Positions 48,900-59,703 are shown, counted from the first letter of the stretch. The stretch is 64,000 bases of DNA from a bacterium (GCA_019748235.1 JAIEPU010000110.1:1-64000), one strand, 5' to 3'. Translations and numbers: made by a program. The notes: a model not told the origin generated them from the letters alone.

Positions 48900-49850
48900 G
48901 TGACGGAGAGAGTTCATTATCACGACGAGTTGATTTTCACCGTGGGAACGAAGGTGGTGACGCTGCGCGACATCAAGTCAGCGTCAGGAACCTTGCTTCA
49001 AGCACGTGGGTCAGTCGGTGCCGTCGTGAAATCGCCCGACGACGCCACGCACTCGTATCGCGTTCGTTTTGCGGATGGATTCGAGGCTGCCTTGACGCGA
49101 CGCGAGATCGTCATGCTGGCGCGATTCAAGGAAGGAGAGCTCGCTCTCGATGAACACCCGCTCGAACGAAACGATCTTTTCGAGCGGGTCATCTTTCGCT
49201 GCGTCATCGGCTCACGAGCTTACGGCCTTGACAACGACCAATCCGACACCGATCGCCGTGGCGTTTATTTGCCCCGAGCCGAGCAGCATTGGTCGCTCTT
49301 TGGCATTCCCGAACAACTCGAGAATGACGAATCGCAAGAGGTCTACTGGGAGGTTGAAAAGTTCCTCGTTTTGGCTCTGAAGGCGAATCCAAACATCCTG
49401 GAATGCCTTTATTCGCCTCTCGTGGAAATGGCGACTCCCCTGGGCCAGGAATTGATCGATCTGCGCGAATGCTTTCTCTCTCGTTGTGTTTATCAGACAT
49501 TCAATGGCTACGTGATGTCCCAGTTTCGGAAGATGCAGGGAGATCTGCGGAATCACGGAGAGGTGAAATGGAAACACGTGATGCACTTGATCCGGCTTCT
49601 CCTTGCCGGCATCACGACTCTTCGAGAGGGATTTGTTCCCACCCGTGTGACGGAGCATCGGGATGCGCTCCTCGCCATCAAACGTGGTGAAATGCCGTGG
49701 AACGAGGCGGACGCTTGGCGACTTCGTCTTCATGACGAATTCAACAAGGCATACGAACGAACAAAACTTCCCGATCGCCCGGATTATGTCCGTGCGAACA
49801 TGTTTCTCCTACACGCACGGCGAGCCGCACTCTTGGAACAATTGCCATGA
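48900..49850 (+). CDS. Nucleotidyltransferase (pol beta superfamily, RlaP/COG3541-like) with extra N-terminal domain
   Basis: FRCVIGSRAYGLDNDQSDTDRRGVYLP (GSRAYG...DxD); GTG start. Confidence 0.82.
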   Translation: MTERVHYHDELIFTVGTKVVTLRDIKSASGTLLQARGSVGAVVKSPDDATHSYRVRFADGFEAALTRREIVMLARFKEGELALDEHPLERNDLFERVIFRCVIGSRAYGLDNDQSDTDRRGVYLPRAEQHWSLFGIPEQLENDESQEVYWEVEKFLVLALKANPNILECLYSPLVEMATPLGQELIDLRECFLSRCVYQTFNGYVMSQFRKMQGDLRNHGEVKWKHVMHLIRLLLAGITTLREGFVPTRVTEHRDALLAIKRGEMPWNEADAWRLRLHDEFNKAYERTKLPDRPDYVRANMFLLHARRAALLEQLP

Positions 49851-50608
49851 TCGACGACCCTCGGATTCATCAGCAAATCAAAGAACATCCTTATCCCCTC
49901 CTGTTCGCAACGGTGAGCGGCTCTCATTTGTATGGATTCAATTCGCCGGACTCGGACTTCGATCTTCGTGGTGCCCATCTGTTGCACCTCCAGGAAGTGA
50001 TTGGACTCCGAGCGCAACATGACACCATCGAGCGATCGGGAATTAAACAAGGTTTAGAGATCGATCTTGTCACACACCACGTGAAAAAATTCTTCGGACT
50101 GATGCTCAAGAAGAATGGTTATGTCATGGAACAGCTCTATTCGCCGCTCGTTCTACAGACATCGCCCGAGCATGAAGAATTGAAGTCAATCGGGCTCCGA
50201 TGCCTGACGAAACATCACGTATACCACTACTTAGGATTTGCGGATACGCAGTGGCGGCTCTTTCGAAAAGAAAACCCGCCGCGTATCAAGCCACTCCTTT
50301 ATTTGTACCGTGTCATCTTGACGGGCATTCATCTCATGCGGACAGGATGCATCGAAGCCAACCTCGTTCATCTCAATGACGAGATGAAGCTCCCTTACAT
50401 CCCCGATCTCATCGAGCGAAAGAAGACCGGCAAGGAGAAGTCAACCCTTGATCAAGCGGACCTCGACTTTCACGAGCGCGAATACGACCGGCTCATGGGC
50501 ATGTTGAAAGAAGCTCACGAGGTGAGCCACCTCCCGGAAGAAGCTTCTGGAAGGGACGCGCTTCATGATCTGTTAGTGCGGATTCGTATGAGGGGATGCA
50601 ACCTTTAG
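49847..50608 (+). CDS. Nucleotidyltransferase (pol beta superfamily, RlaP/COG3541-like)
   Basis: LLFATVSGSHLYGFNSPDSDFDLRGAHLL; 4-nt overlap with preceding paralogue. Confidence 0.85.
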   Translation: MIDDPRIHQQIKEHPYPLLFATVSGSHLYGFNSPDSDFDLRGAHLLHLQEVIGLRAQHDTIERSGIKQGLEIDLVTHHVKKFFGLMLKKNGYVMEQLYSPLVLQTSPEHEELKSIGLRCLTKHHVYHYLGFADTQWRLFRKENPPRIKPLLYLYRVILTGIHLMRTGCIEANLVHLNDEMKLPYIPDLIERKKTGKEKSTLDQADLDFHEREYDRLMGMLKEAHEVSHLPEEASGRDALHDLLVRIRMRGCNL

Positions 50609-50620
50609 CTCACCATCGAC

Positions 50621-51487
50621 TTGAAGAGCCACCTCATGGGTAATGATCCAACACCCTCCACCGAAGCCGATCAGTTTTTGGAACTATTCCGTCAAGCGAC
50701 ATCGGAAAGTGACGAACAGAAGCGCTGGCCCGTCATCGAAAGATTACGGCAACTTGGCGTGGAAACGACCTTGTCCCATGCGGAGAAGTTATTGCGAAGT
50801 GCTAGTCCGCTCGAGCGCGAGGTTATTGCAGACGTGCTCGGCGGATTCGAAAACGCTGAAACTCGAGCGTCAAGAGAATGTGTCGGACTTCTCTCGTTCG
50901 CACTGCGGCACGAAGTCATTCCGGAAGTGCTTTCCCACCTGCTTGCGGCGCTGAGTCATCATTCCTTCGACGACACGCGGGATATCCGTGCGCTTGCTCA
51001 ACATCCAAATGCCGATGTACGTTGGTCAGTAGCCTACGCACTCATCCGGCACCAAGATGATGAATCGATTTCGACACTTATTGAGCTTTCGAGTGATGAA
51101 GTGTCAGACGTCCGCGATTGGGCGACGTTTGGAATCGGCTCAATGACAGAATTAGATACTCCCGACATCAGGCAGGCGCTCGTCAATCGGCTCAATGATC
51201 CTGACGATGACACCCGTGCTGAGGCGATTGTCGGACTCGCGGAACGACACGATCCACGTGTGCTCGAAGCAGTGAAAAAAGAGTTACTATGCCCCATATT
51301 CGGATCGCTGATTCTCGATGCAGCGGAAAAGATGGCGAGTCCGGAACTTCTCCCGATCCTGATCGACCTCCGCCCGCACATGCTCGAGCAACCCGACGGT
51401 GACTTGGAGCGGGCCATCAATGCTTGCCTGCCCCCATCGGAAAATGATCCCGGTCGAGCTGAGTCCAACGAAAGCCAGATGCCATAA
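50621..51487 (+). CDS. HEAT-repeat protein
   Basis: Repeated helical units e.g. ADVRWSVAYALIRHQDDESISTLIELSSDEVSDVRDWATFGIGSM; ORF start uncertain. Confidence 0.75.
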   Translation: MKSHLMGNDPTPSTEADQFLELFRQATSESDEQKRWPVIERLRQLGVETTLSHAEKLLRSASPLEREVIADVLGGFENAETRASRECVGLLSFALRHEVIPEVLSHLLAALSHHSFDDTRDIRALAQHPNADVRWSVAYALIRHQDDESISTLIELSSDEVSDVRDWATFGIGSMTELDTPDIRQALVNRLNDPDDDTRAEAIVGLAERHDPRVLEAVKKELLCPIFGSLILDAAEKMASPELLPILIDLRPHMLEQPDGDLERAINACLPPSENDPGRAESNESQMP

Positions 51488-51647
51488 CAAACGTCAGTAA
51501 AAGCATTAGTAGCGTCTCCAGTGGGTCCAGGACGAAGGATCTCGACAAGAAATCTTCCCTCAACCTGCAGGGTCCGCTTGACTCAATTGCCCAGTCCATG
51601 CGAACTTCCCTTCAGTTTGGTACAAACGACTGTGAGGAAGCCGCAGG

Positions 51648-53024
51648 ATGAGGATTTCGATAGGGGAGAGTCGCCGCTTGGACGAGTCAAACTCGGCCGT
51701 TGGTCCGTTTCAGCAGACGCTGGAAGCCATCCAGAACCGTACGGCTACGGTCGGAGTGATCGGCCTCGGGTATGTCGGCTTACCCTTGGTTCGAATTTTC
51801 GCCCGAGCGGGCTATTCGGTGATCGGCTTTGACTGCGACCCGGAGAAGGTCCGACTTCTCAATCAGGGCCAGTCCTACATCAAACACATTACCTCGGATG
51901 AGATTTCCGAGCTTCTCGACAGCGACAAGTTCGTGCCGACGTGCGACGTCAAGCGCCTTGCCGACACGCACGCGATCATCATCTGTGTTCCGACACCGCT
52001 GTCGAAAAATCGCGAGCCGGACCTCTCGTACATCGAGGGGACTTGCCAAGATATTCAACCCCACCTTCGTCCCGGTCAATTGGTCGTCCTCGAAAGCACG
52101 ACTTACCCCGGCACGACGCGAGAGGTCTGTAAACCATTGCTCGAAGCGGGTGGGCTGTGCGCAGGGAGCGATTTCTTCCTAGCGTTCAGTCCGGAGCGGG
52201 AAGATCCCGGCAATCCGACCCATAGCGCGGCATTCATTCCGAAAGTTGTCGGTGGACTCGATCCCAAAAGCCATCAGCTTGCGGTCGAACTTTATAAGCC
52301 GATCGTTCCCAAGGTCGTTGAAGTCGGCAGCCCGGAAGTGGCCGAAGCGTGCAAGATCCTCGAGAACACCTATCGAAGCGTGAACATCGCACTTGTGAAT
52401 GAACTCAAGATACTCTTCGAGCGGATGAACATCGACATTTGGGAAGTCATTCGCGCGGCGAGCACGAAACCATTCGGCTATCAGCCGTTCTATCCGGGCC
52501 CTGGACTCGGCGGACACTGCATTCCGATCGACCCTTTCTATCTTTCGTGGGTCGCTCGGCGGTACAACTTCCACACCCGTTTCATTGAGCTGGCGGGCGA
52601 AGTGAATACCTCGATGCCCGAATATGTGATTCAGCGCATCACACTCGCTCTCAATCAACACTGTAAATCGATCCGAGGGAGTAAGGTCGGAGTCCTCGGC
52701 GCGGCTTACAAAAAGGATGTCGATGATCCACGTGAATCGCCGAGCTTCGAGCTGATGGAACGACTGATTGAGCTTGGTGCCGACGTCAGTTATAACGATC
52801 CGTTCATCCCTCGATTACCGTCGATGCGGCATTATGATTTCGAAGGGATGAAGAGCCAGGAGTTGACGCCCGAGTATTTGGGCTCACTCGACTGCGTGCT
52901 GATCTCGACCGATCACACCTGTTATGATTGGAATCGGATCGTGCGACTATCGCGACTGGTCATCGATACCCGCAATGCGACCCGCGAAGTGACCGAGCAC
53001 CGTGAGAAGATCTGGAGCGCTTGA
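51648..53024 (+). CDS. Nucleotide-sugar dehydrogenase (UDP-N-acetylglucosamine 6-dehydrogenase-like)
   Basis: ATVGVIGLGYVGLPLVRIFARAGYSVIGFD, ESTTYPGTTREV, GPGLGGHCIPIDPFYLSW. Confidence 0.93.
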   Translation: MRISIGESRRLDESNSAVGPFQQTLEAIQNRTATVGVIGLGYVGLPLVRIFARAGYSVIGFDCDPEKVRLLNQGQSYIKHITSDEISELLDSDKFVPTCDVKRLADTHAIIICVPTPLSKNREPDLSYIEGTCQDIQPHLRPGQLVVLESTTYPGTTREVCKPLLEAGGLCAGSDFFLAFSPEREDPGNPTHSAAFIPKVVGGLDPKSHQLAVELYKPIVPKVVEVGSPEVAEACKILENTYRSVNIALVNELKILFERMNIDIWEVIRAASTKPFGYQPFYPGPGLGGHCIPIDPFYLSWVARRYNFHTRFIELAGEVNTSMPEYVIQRITLALNQHCKSIRGSKVGVLGAAYKKDVDDPRESPSFELMERLIELGADVSYNDPFIPRLPSMRHYDFEGMKSQELTPEYLGSLDCVLISTDHTCYDWNRIVRLSRLVIDTRNATREVTEHREKIWSA

Positions 53025-53049
53025 TCGCTTCACTGAACGGAACGCAAAG

Positions 53050-53081
53050 AGCCCTCGGCCTAAGTCACGCCGAGGGCTTTT
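53050..53081. terminator. Bidirectional rho-independent terminator between convergent genes
   Basis: AGCCCTCGGC-ctaagtcac-GCCGAGGGCT followed by TTT, preceded by AAAG on the other side. Confidence 0.85.
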
Positions 53082-53105
53082 CCATGCGCAGACCGAATCA
53101 CGTGG

Positions 53106-56100
53106 TTACTTGATCTTCTCAAAGAGCTTGTTCAGCCCCTTATCAATCTGCTTATTCAGCTCATTCTCGACCGACTTGGATGCGCTCTTCGAGATAAGTT
53201 GACCAATCTCACGATTGAGCGCGTTTCGATCAAGTTTAGGCTTCTCCAGTGTGCCGCCGATCGGCACGCGAATGGTCTGCGTCGCAATGTAGTCGGAAAC
53301 CACCTTGTTCTTAAGCACTTCAGGGGGCAATGGCATTTCAGCCGTCAATGACAGGGTGTGGTCAAAACCGACTGATCCCGAGGTCGTCACCTGCATCCCC
53401 GGCAGCTGGAACCGTAAGTTTTCGTGATAGACACGTCCATCCTCTACCCGGAACTTCACTTGGGTATCCTTCGCGATCTGCAAGACGGGCTTTCCCTCCG
53501 TCATCACGAAAAGCTCTTGCATGAGCGGACTTCCCTGAGCGTTCACATCATTCAAAACAAGAGTGCCGGACATTTTTGCTCGATCGAGGTGTCCCAGCGG
53601 AACTTCGGTCTCGTTGATTTGAAGGGAAACCAATCCCTGAACGCTGACGGACTGCGCGAGGACGGGAGCAATAAACTGAATGGCCCCATCACACATCTCG
53701 CGCGTGAGCTTGACGTTTTGAGCAATCACTCCGGCGGGATGTTGCAGGTAGATCGCCTGTGTCCCAAGGAAGAGGCCGGGGCGAAGATCCGCCGTTCCTC
53801 CGTTCAACGAGAATGAGACAGGCTTGGTCACGACCCAACTGTCCGCCAACTTACCGTCGATGTTCGCGGGCCCCGCAATGAATCCGTAGATATTCGCCTT
53901 CTGCCATCCGAAGGAGAACTCTCCCTTGAGTCCGGGGAACTCTCCCTTCGCCACGCGAGCGCCCGGCGATGCCGCCGACTGATCGGTCGCGAACTGGGTA
54001 TCCGGCGAGGCAAGCGAGCCACTGACACGGAATGCCCGTCGATCACTCCCGGAGAAAACGATCTGCTCGCCGAGAAGCCCCTTCAATCGCGGGCCAAGCG
54101 TTTCAAGTTCATAGTCAACGAATCCACCGAGCTTGACGGTCTTTGTCGTCTGTAGGTCACTGACTTCGCCACTCGCCGTCACGACGAGCCCGCTCACCGC
54201 GGCCTTGGCATTTTTCAGAACAAGGACCTCGCTACCGAAATCGGCTCCGACTTGCCCCTCGAGTGTCATTTGCGGCTCATCGATGTAGGGTTCTGCCGTT
54301 GGGCCAAGTCGCGCATTCTGAACGGTCGCATTGAGAGTCGCCATCCAGCGCCGACCATCCGATTCGATCGACCCATTTCCCTTGAGTTGTCCTGCGATGT
54401 CCCCTTGACTCGGATCGCTCGTCCAAGCACGAATGCGTGCAAGGTCGGCCATCACCTCCGCTTGGCAAATGAAAGCGAGACCATCATCGGTGACGCGTCC
54501 CTTTAGGCTTTCCGTCTTTAACTGCATCGCCTCGGCGGAAAGGGACGTCGGACCGAGAGCGACGGCAAGGTTTTGTCCATCGATCTTGCCTGAAGTCGCG
54601 AGTTGCCATCGCTTGTCGGCGATGTGAAGATTGCCCCCGGCGAGCACGAAGTCCTGGATGTCGACATTCAACTTTTCAAATGAGACTTGATCGCGTGCGG
54701 GCTCGAAATGGCCGCTCATCACGCCGATCCCTCCCGCCTTCCAATTTTGAAGACCTGGCGCGAACGGCTTCGCCCGGCGAACGATCTCCGCCAAGTCTCC
54801 ACTTGCTTGCACATCCCAAACGCCCCAAGGACCATTCGTCCAGTCAGCGACCGGGGAACGTAAATGCGCGGTCAAATGCTCTCGATCTGTTTTCAGCACG
54901 ATCGCCGCCGTCTCAATCGCTTCGAGCTTCGGCGCTTTGGCGCGGGCTTGAAACTGCGCATTGAGGAGTGGCTCGACCAGATGAGACTGTCCCGCAACGC
55001 GGATATCTAGTTCCTCCGCCCGCGCGGCTCCTAGAATCGTGACACCCTCTCCCTCAGTCCTCGTTGACTGCACACGCAGCGTAAATCGACCCGCGAGGCG
55101 AGTGTCACCGACATCAAGAAGTTGCCCCATCCGCTCTTGCAACCGGTTCAGGTCGCACACCGCCGTCACATCGAAGTTCGAAAGTGTTCCGCTCCCCTTG
55201 GCACGCAGAAAGTCGGAATTGCATTGGAAATCGGCGATGAACTCTCCCTGCGGCGTCTTCCCGGCCGTCGCATCGACGATCACCGGCTTAGGCCATTGGA
55301 TCGGCTGGTCTTTGCATCGAGCCGCCAAGTCACTGACTTCAGCTTTCAACTCCAGCCTTCCCGGCGTCATCGGCGATGGCTTCAGCGAAACTGCCACTGT
55401 GCCGTGATCGATTTGGACATCCTCACGAACCGGCACGAGATGCGGCAAACTCTTCACAAGCTTCGGCAGGTCGATCGTTCCCTGAACGTCTAGAGTCGAA
55501 TCGGTGGGGCTCTGATCACTCCAGTGAAATTCACCATTTCCCGAGGCCTGACCAATGTCGCAATGAATGCGTCCCTCCGTGAGGACGATTCCCTTTTCGT
55601 CCACCTTGGCTGTCACATGTGATTCGACGCTCGATAGTTCCAAACGGTCTGGCTCAAGACGAGACGATGCTGCGATGAGGTTTTTGATTTGGCCATCGGT
55701 CTTGATGGCGAGAGAATGAGCATCGCGATGATACGTTAGATCCGCCTTCCCCGTGAGCTTGCCTCCAAGTCGCGTCCGGTCTCCCGTCCAAACAAGAACG
55801 GGATTGATCAATTCAAGGGGGAACTCCTCCGCTTGAATTTTGCTTTGGACGGTGGCGACTTTTCCAGTCTCTGCATCGGTATCGATCGTGGCGGTGGCTC
55901 GAACGTCGGAACTACTCGAAGGAATTTTGCCCGCAATAGCTGCTTCCACCGCGTGATTCTTCTCAGAGGGCATTAACACTTCGGCAGCGATCTCGTCGAG
56001 TTGCCACTTGGTACCGGTCGTGTCTTCGACCGTCAGACTGCCGCGCTCGATCTCGAGTCGCACCTTCTGCGATTTGAAGCGTGCAACAATCTTCTCATCC

Positions 56101-56687
56101 TCGAACTTGGGAGGATGATGCTCATGCTTCTCCGGATCGTTGAGCTGAAGAACCTTTGCGACGACCTTGGGCTCGACGACGCGAATCGTACCTAAATCAG
56201 AGGGGGACATCAGCAGCCCCCAAAGCGTTCGCGAAGTCGTCAATCGTTCAACGACCACATCCAGCTCACCATCGTTCGATTTGAGGTGTGCCTTCTCGAT
56301 GTCAATCGGAGACCACCATGCCAGACTTGCCGCGCGCACGGAGAGGGAAAGGTTGGGAGGCAACGCCACGCGCGTAACGATTTCCCCCGCCATTCCGGTC
56401 CAGCCGACCGCCATAGGTGCGATAATGAAAGCCGTCCCGCCGATGAAGATCAGGCTGAAAGCCCACTTCGAGGCCCAGCCAATCCAAGTCCTCTTTGAAT
56501 AGGACGTCCCCCCCTCGTCCTCGAGTTCTTCATCGAGGTCGTCGGCATGCGATTGTTTTCGCTTCTTCTTGGCCCGAGTCTTCTTCGCCGGCTTGCGCGA
56601 GACGGGTTCATCGATATTGTCTTCGTCTTCCATGACACTTCCACCGTTATGCCGGTCGAGCACTCTTTCGAAACGTCCGGACTTCAC
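53106..56687 (-). CDS. AsmA-like large membrane-anchored protein
   Basis: Single N-terminal TM (WAFSLIFIGGTAFIIAPMAVGW) and long repetitive beta-rich region; C-terminal VPIGGTLEKPKLD. Confidence 0.75.
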   Translation of the reverse strand: MKSGRFERVLDRHNGGSVMEDEDNIDEPVSRKPAKKTRAKKKRKQSHADDLDEELEDEGGTSYSKRTWIGWASKWAFSLIFIGGTAFIIAPMAVGWTGMAGEIVTRVALPPNLSLSVRAASLAWWSPIDIEKAHLKSNDGELDVVVERLTTSRTLWGLLMSPSDLGTIRVVEPKVVAKVLQLNDPEKHEHHPPKFEDEKIVARFKSQKVRLEIERGSLTVEDTTGTKWQLDEIAAEVLMPSEKNHAVEAAIAGKIPSSSSDVRATATIDTDAETGKVATVQSKIQAEEFPLELINPVLVWTGDRTRLGGKLTGKADLTYHRDAHSLAIKTDGQIKNLIAASSRLEPDRLELSSVESHVTAKVDEKGIVLTEGRIHCDIGQASGNGEFHWSDQSPTDSTLDVQGTIDLPKLVKSLPHLVPVREDVQIDHGTVAVSLKPSPMTPGRLELKAEVSDLAARCKDQPIQWPKPVIVDATAGKTPQGEFIADFQCNSDFLRAKGSGTLSNFDVTAVCDLNRLQERMGQLLDVGDTRLAGRFTLRVQSTRTEGEGVTILGAARAEELDIRVAGQSHLVEPLLNAQFQARAKAPKLEAIETAAIVLKTDREHLTAHLRSPVADWTNGPWGVWDVQASGDLAEIVRRAKPFAPGLQNWKAGGIGVMSGHFEPARDQVSFEKLNVDIQDFVLAGGNLHIADKRWQLATSGKIDGQNLAVALGPTSLSAEAMQLKTESLKGRVTDDGLAFICQAEVMADLARIRAWTSDPSQGDIAGQLKGNGSIESDGRRWMATLNATVQNARLGPTAEPYIDEPQMTLEGQVGADFGSEVLVLKNAKAAVSGLVVTASGEVSDLQTTKTVKLGGFVDYELETLGPRLKGLLGEQIVFSGSDRRAFRVSGSLASPDTQFATDQSAASPGARVAKGEFPGLKGEFSFGWQKANIYGFIAGPANIDGKLADSWVVTKPVSFSLNGGTADLRPGLFLGTQAIYLQHPAGVIAQNVKLTREMCDGAIQFIAPVLAQSVSVQGLVSLQINETEVPLGHLDRAKMSGTLVLNDVNAQGSPLMQELFVMTEGKPVLQIAKDTQVKFRVEDGRVYHENLRFQLPGMQVTTSGSVGFDHTLSLTAEMPLPPEVLKNKVVSDYIATQTIRVPIGGTLEKPKLDRNALNREIGQLISKSASKSVENELNKQIDKGLNKLFEKIK

Positions 56688-56852
56688 GTAGCATCCCTGC
56701 TCTGAGAGTCCCTCTCATTGGTTTTCGTCGTCCTGGAACGAACAACGATTCATGGGAAATGGTGCGCACGTTCGCCGTTTGGTGTCAACCAGGAAGGGAT
56801 TGACGCGTGGGTAGGATAATTCGATTAGGGGGCGTTTGATTCGAAAATTGGG

Positions 56853-57482
56853 TCACGAAAGGGGCTCAATCCCTAAAGCTCTTGCCCAAGTCCCCAAAAA
56901 CTGAGTTTCGAGCCTTTCATCCAGTTCCCCGTCCTTGATGATGCCGATCAACTCCTCGTGGAATTCGAAATGGAACTCATCCCCCGACTCCTTGCTAATC
57001 GTCGCCAAATGATCGACGAGCGTTCGGAACTCGCGGTAGTGTGCCTCATCTACTTCGCGCGGAAGACGATCGCGCCAGGGTGGATGGGCCGTATAGACTT
57101 CGAGCACTCCCCCCACCGTCAATACCGGCTTTCCCGTCTCTGGGTCGGTGTGGTCTTCTACCTGATAAACGAAGTACGGTGGATGAATGACCCAAGGGAG
57201 CTCTGTCGAAAGTCGGTCGATCAACCGGCCAACCCGCTCTGCCGACGCCTCGTCCGCGCGGCCGCCGACGTAAAAAAGGATGGTGTCTTTTGGGTGCTCG
57301 GAGTCGAAGTAAAAGACCATGACATCCTTTGCCGCGTAGAAGGACAAACAAGTCGGATTCGAACACTGATCGTCCTCATTGTAGTCCGTTTTAAGGCAAT
57401 GATCAGTTCCCTTACGAACGCCTCCAAAATGAAAAGAGCCCCACACCTTTTTGGTTTGGGGCTCTTCGAAAGTTACGACCAA
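56853..57482 (-). CDS. Hypothetical protein (start uncertain)
   Basis: ORF; a hairpin at 57434-57466 lies in the first codons, so translation probably begins further in. Confidence 0.55.
   Translation of the reverse strand: MVVTFEEPQTKKVWGSFHFGGVRKGTDHCLKTDYNEDDQCSNPTCLSFYAAKDVMVFYFDSEHPKDTILFYVGGRADEASAERVGRLIDRLSTELPWVIHPPYFVYQVEDHTDPETGKPVLTVGGVLEVYTAHPPWRDRLPREVDEAHYREFRTLVDHLATISKESGDEFHFEFHEELIGIIKDGELDERLETQFLGTWARALGIEPLS
57434..57466 (-). terminator. Hairpin, probable terminator/attenuator
   Basis: On the minus strand AAGAGCCCCA-N13-TGGGGCTCTT followed by TTCATTTT. Confidence 0.6.
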
Positions 57483-57495
57483 AACAGTTTGATCA

Positions 57496-58293
57496 TTAAT
57501 CGAGGAATGCCACGTTCCGCATCGCCTTCGATTCAGACTCGGTATTCATGAGGACTTGGTGCCAGCCATCAAGGACAATCGTGGCATGGTCCGCGTGACG
57601 AACGCGCCCTTTGACAAACACGTTCATGTTGCGGCGCATGGCACGCCAACCCCAATTCCTGGCCTGAACATTCATCGCCAGAAGATTTTGGTACTCTTTT
57701 TCGAGCAGACCATTCGGGTGTTTGTTGCAAACATAGACCGCTTCACCACCCGTTCGATAACAATAATCAACCCAGTGTGGCTTACCACCGTTTCCACGTT
57801 GCAGTGGTTCATTTTTTAAGAGATGCACACGATCGATCGGAATTTCCGGTGCCGGAATGAAGAACCACTCTCCCTGGCGAATGAAGGCAGGATTTCTCCG
57901 TCGATTGCGATTTTTCGAATTCAAGCCGAGTCGGTTTTGCATGGCAATCACGGCTCTCGGTTTCAGCGATTCCTTCGCATGGCTCACTGTTCCCACGGCG
58001 GCCTTCTCGGGGATCCCCGCCACGAACCAGTGCCGTTCATCATGCCCGCAAAGGTACTTACTCTTATCCTCGCCTTCGCGAACAAGAAGCAGCAAGTGAC
58101 GATCGCCACGTTGGAGGTCGAGAACATCGATCTCAACAGACGGAATTGCCGCGATCTCAAAAAACTCTCCCCTACTGTCTTCGCGGATGTCGAGCGATAC
58201 TCCGTTCATCACGCGACGGATATCTTGATGGTCGACAAGTTTTAATCTCGCCCCCATTCGGGCGAATTTCGTGTGGAGATTCAAGGTATTCAT
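57496..58293 (-). CDS. Hypothetical protein
   Basis: Open frame; start chosen at MNTLNLHTKF inside ORF 57496-58341. Confidence 0.6.
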   Translation of the reverse strand: MNTLNLHTKFARMGARLKLVDHQDIRRVMNGVSLDIREDSRGEFFEIAAIPSVEIDVLDLQRGDRHLLLLVREGEDKSKYLCGHDERHWFVAGIPEKAAVGTVSHAKESLKPRAVIAMQNRLGLNSKNRNRRRNPAFIRQGEWFFIPAPEIPIDRVHLLKNEPLQRGNGGKPHWVDYCYRTGGEAVYVCNKHPNGLLEKEYQNLLAMNVQARNWGWRAMRRNMNVFVKGRVRHADHATIVLDGWHQVLMNTESESKAMRNVAFLD

Positions 58294-58390
58294 GAAGAAA
58301 ACGACTGAGGTATGGCGCGCAGGGTTCACTTTGATTCGCAAATCTCCCCATTCCTCCGAAAGAGCTTTCCCCTGACACCTGATCCGCTCG

Positions 58391-59593
58391 ATGCAATTTT
58401 TATCCGATCGGCCGATGGATGTTGATGGGAAGCGGAAAACAGGCGAAATAGCCGAAAAGTGGGACTCGCAAAACGACTTTCGATCCGCATTGAGTCGGGA
58501 CTGCTCACGATTTTATCTGCTGGGCAGGTATAGTATGGGAAAGGCCCAAAGAGGGACCGAAGGTGGAGTCGCCAGGTGGGGATCGATGCGAATGAATAGC
58601 GACTTCTCAGCGATCTCTCGAATGGGACTGCAGTCGTTGAGTCACTCCCTTAAGGATTGGATGCCCACGCTCGGTGGGCTTCAGCATTGGGCCGATGTTT
58701 ATCTTTTTCGCGATTGGCGAATTCAAATTCACGTCCACTCCGGGCGGTATCGATTACTCGATTCGTGGAATTTCGAGAGAGCGCACGGGTCGTACGATGA
58801 CTGCCGACGGGCACTCGATCAGATTCGTGTCGATCAAGGACATCTTGAAGAATTCGCCGGCACGCGAGTCATCACTCTTCATGGGTTGATTCGAACTAGA
58901 AGAAGCATGGACGTGCTCGCGCGTCATCTTCGACAACATGGCATGAGTTCCTATACGGTCGGCTATCCTAGTTTACAGATCGCGATCGGATCACATGCCC
59001 GGCATCTCCAACAGATCATCAACGGCATCGAAGGAAATGATCCGATTCACATCGTCGGGCATAGCATGGGGGGACTCGTCACACGAGCTTATCTGGAACT
59101 CGGCCCCGATCCCCGTATCAAGCGAATCGTCATGATCGGAACTCCTAATCAAGGGGCGGAGAAAGCGACGCTGGTCCAGCGAACCGGCCTCCTTCCTTTC
59201 GTCGGGCCGTCCGCCTGTCAGCTCGTTCCGGGAGAGGGAGGAATCGTTCATCAGTTGGCGAGCAATCCCACGAGCCTGTACGGTGTCGAAATTGGCATTA
59301 TCGCGGCTGGCGGCCCTGCTGGTCGCGGCTACACCAACCTCATTCCTTGCGATAACGATGGAGTCGTTACCGTCGCAAGCACCATGCTCGCGGGAGCAGC
59401 TGACTTTCATCTGGTGAGAGGCATGCACACATTCATGCCTTCTCTCTTGTCGGTGCGTGTCGCCACCGAGAGGTTTCTGCGATACGGATACTTCCGAACA
59501 GAATCGGATCGGCATCCCATTGACTCCATTCGGTGGGTGGGACAGGAAGGCCGGCGACCGGTTGTTCTTCCGCTGAATCCAACTCTTCATTGA
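58391..59593 (+). CDS. Alpha/beta-hydrolase, lipase-like
   Basis: VITLHGLIRTRRSMDVLARHLR, HIVGHSMGGLVTRAYLEL nucleophile elbow; true start likely internal. Confidence 0.8.
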   Translation: MQFLSDRPMDVDGKRKTGEIAEKWDSQNDFRSALSRDCSRFYLLGRYSMGKAQRGTEGGVARWGSMRMNSDFSAISRMGLQSLSHSLKDWMPTLGGLQHWADVYLFRDWRIQIHVHSGRYRLLDSWNFERAHGSYDDCRRALDQIRVDQGHLEEFAGTRVITLHGLIRTRRSMDVLARHLRQHGMSSYTVGYPSLQIAIGSHARHLQQIINGIEGNDPIHIVGHSMGGLVTRAYLELGPDPRIKRIVMIGTPNQGAEKATLVQRTGLLPFVGPSACQLVPGEGGIVHQLASNPTSLYGVEIGIIAAGGPAGRGYTNLIPCDNDGVVTVASTMLAGAADFHLVRGMHTFMPSLLSVRVATERFLRYGYFRTESDRHPIDSIRWVGQEGRRPVVLPLNPTLH

Positions 59594-59703
59594 AGTGCGC
59601 TCCAACCCTTGCTAACCTTGGCTCTTGTCCCTGAATCGCGATCATGCTCCTTCGTGCGCATGCAAAGCGTTCGGGATTCAGTTGCATTTGAAAACGAGTA
59701 CTT

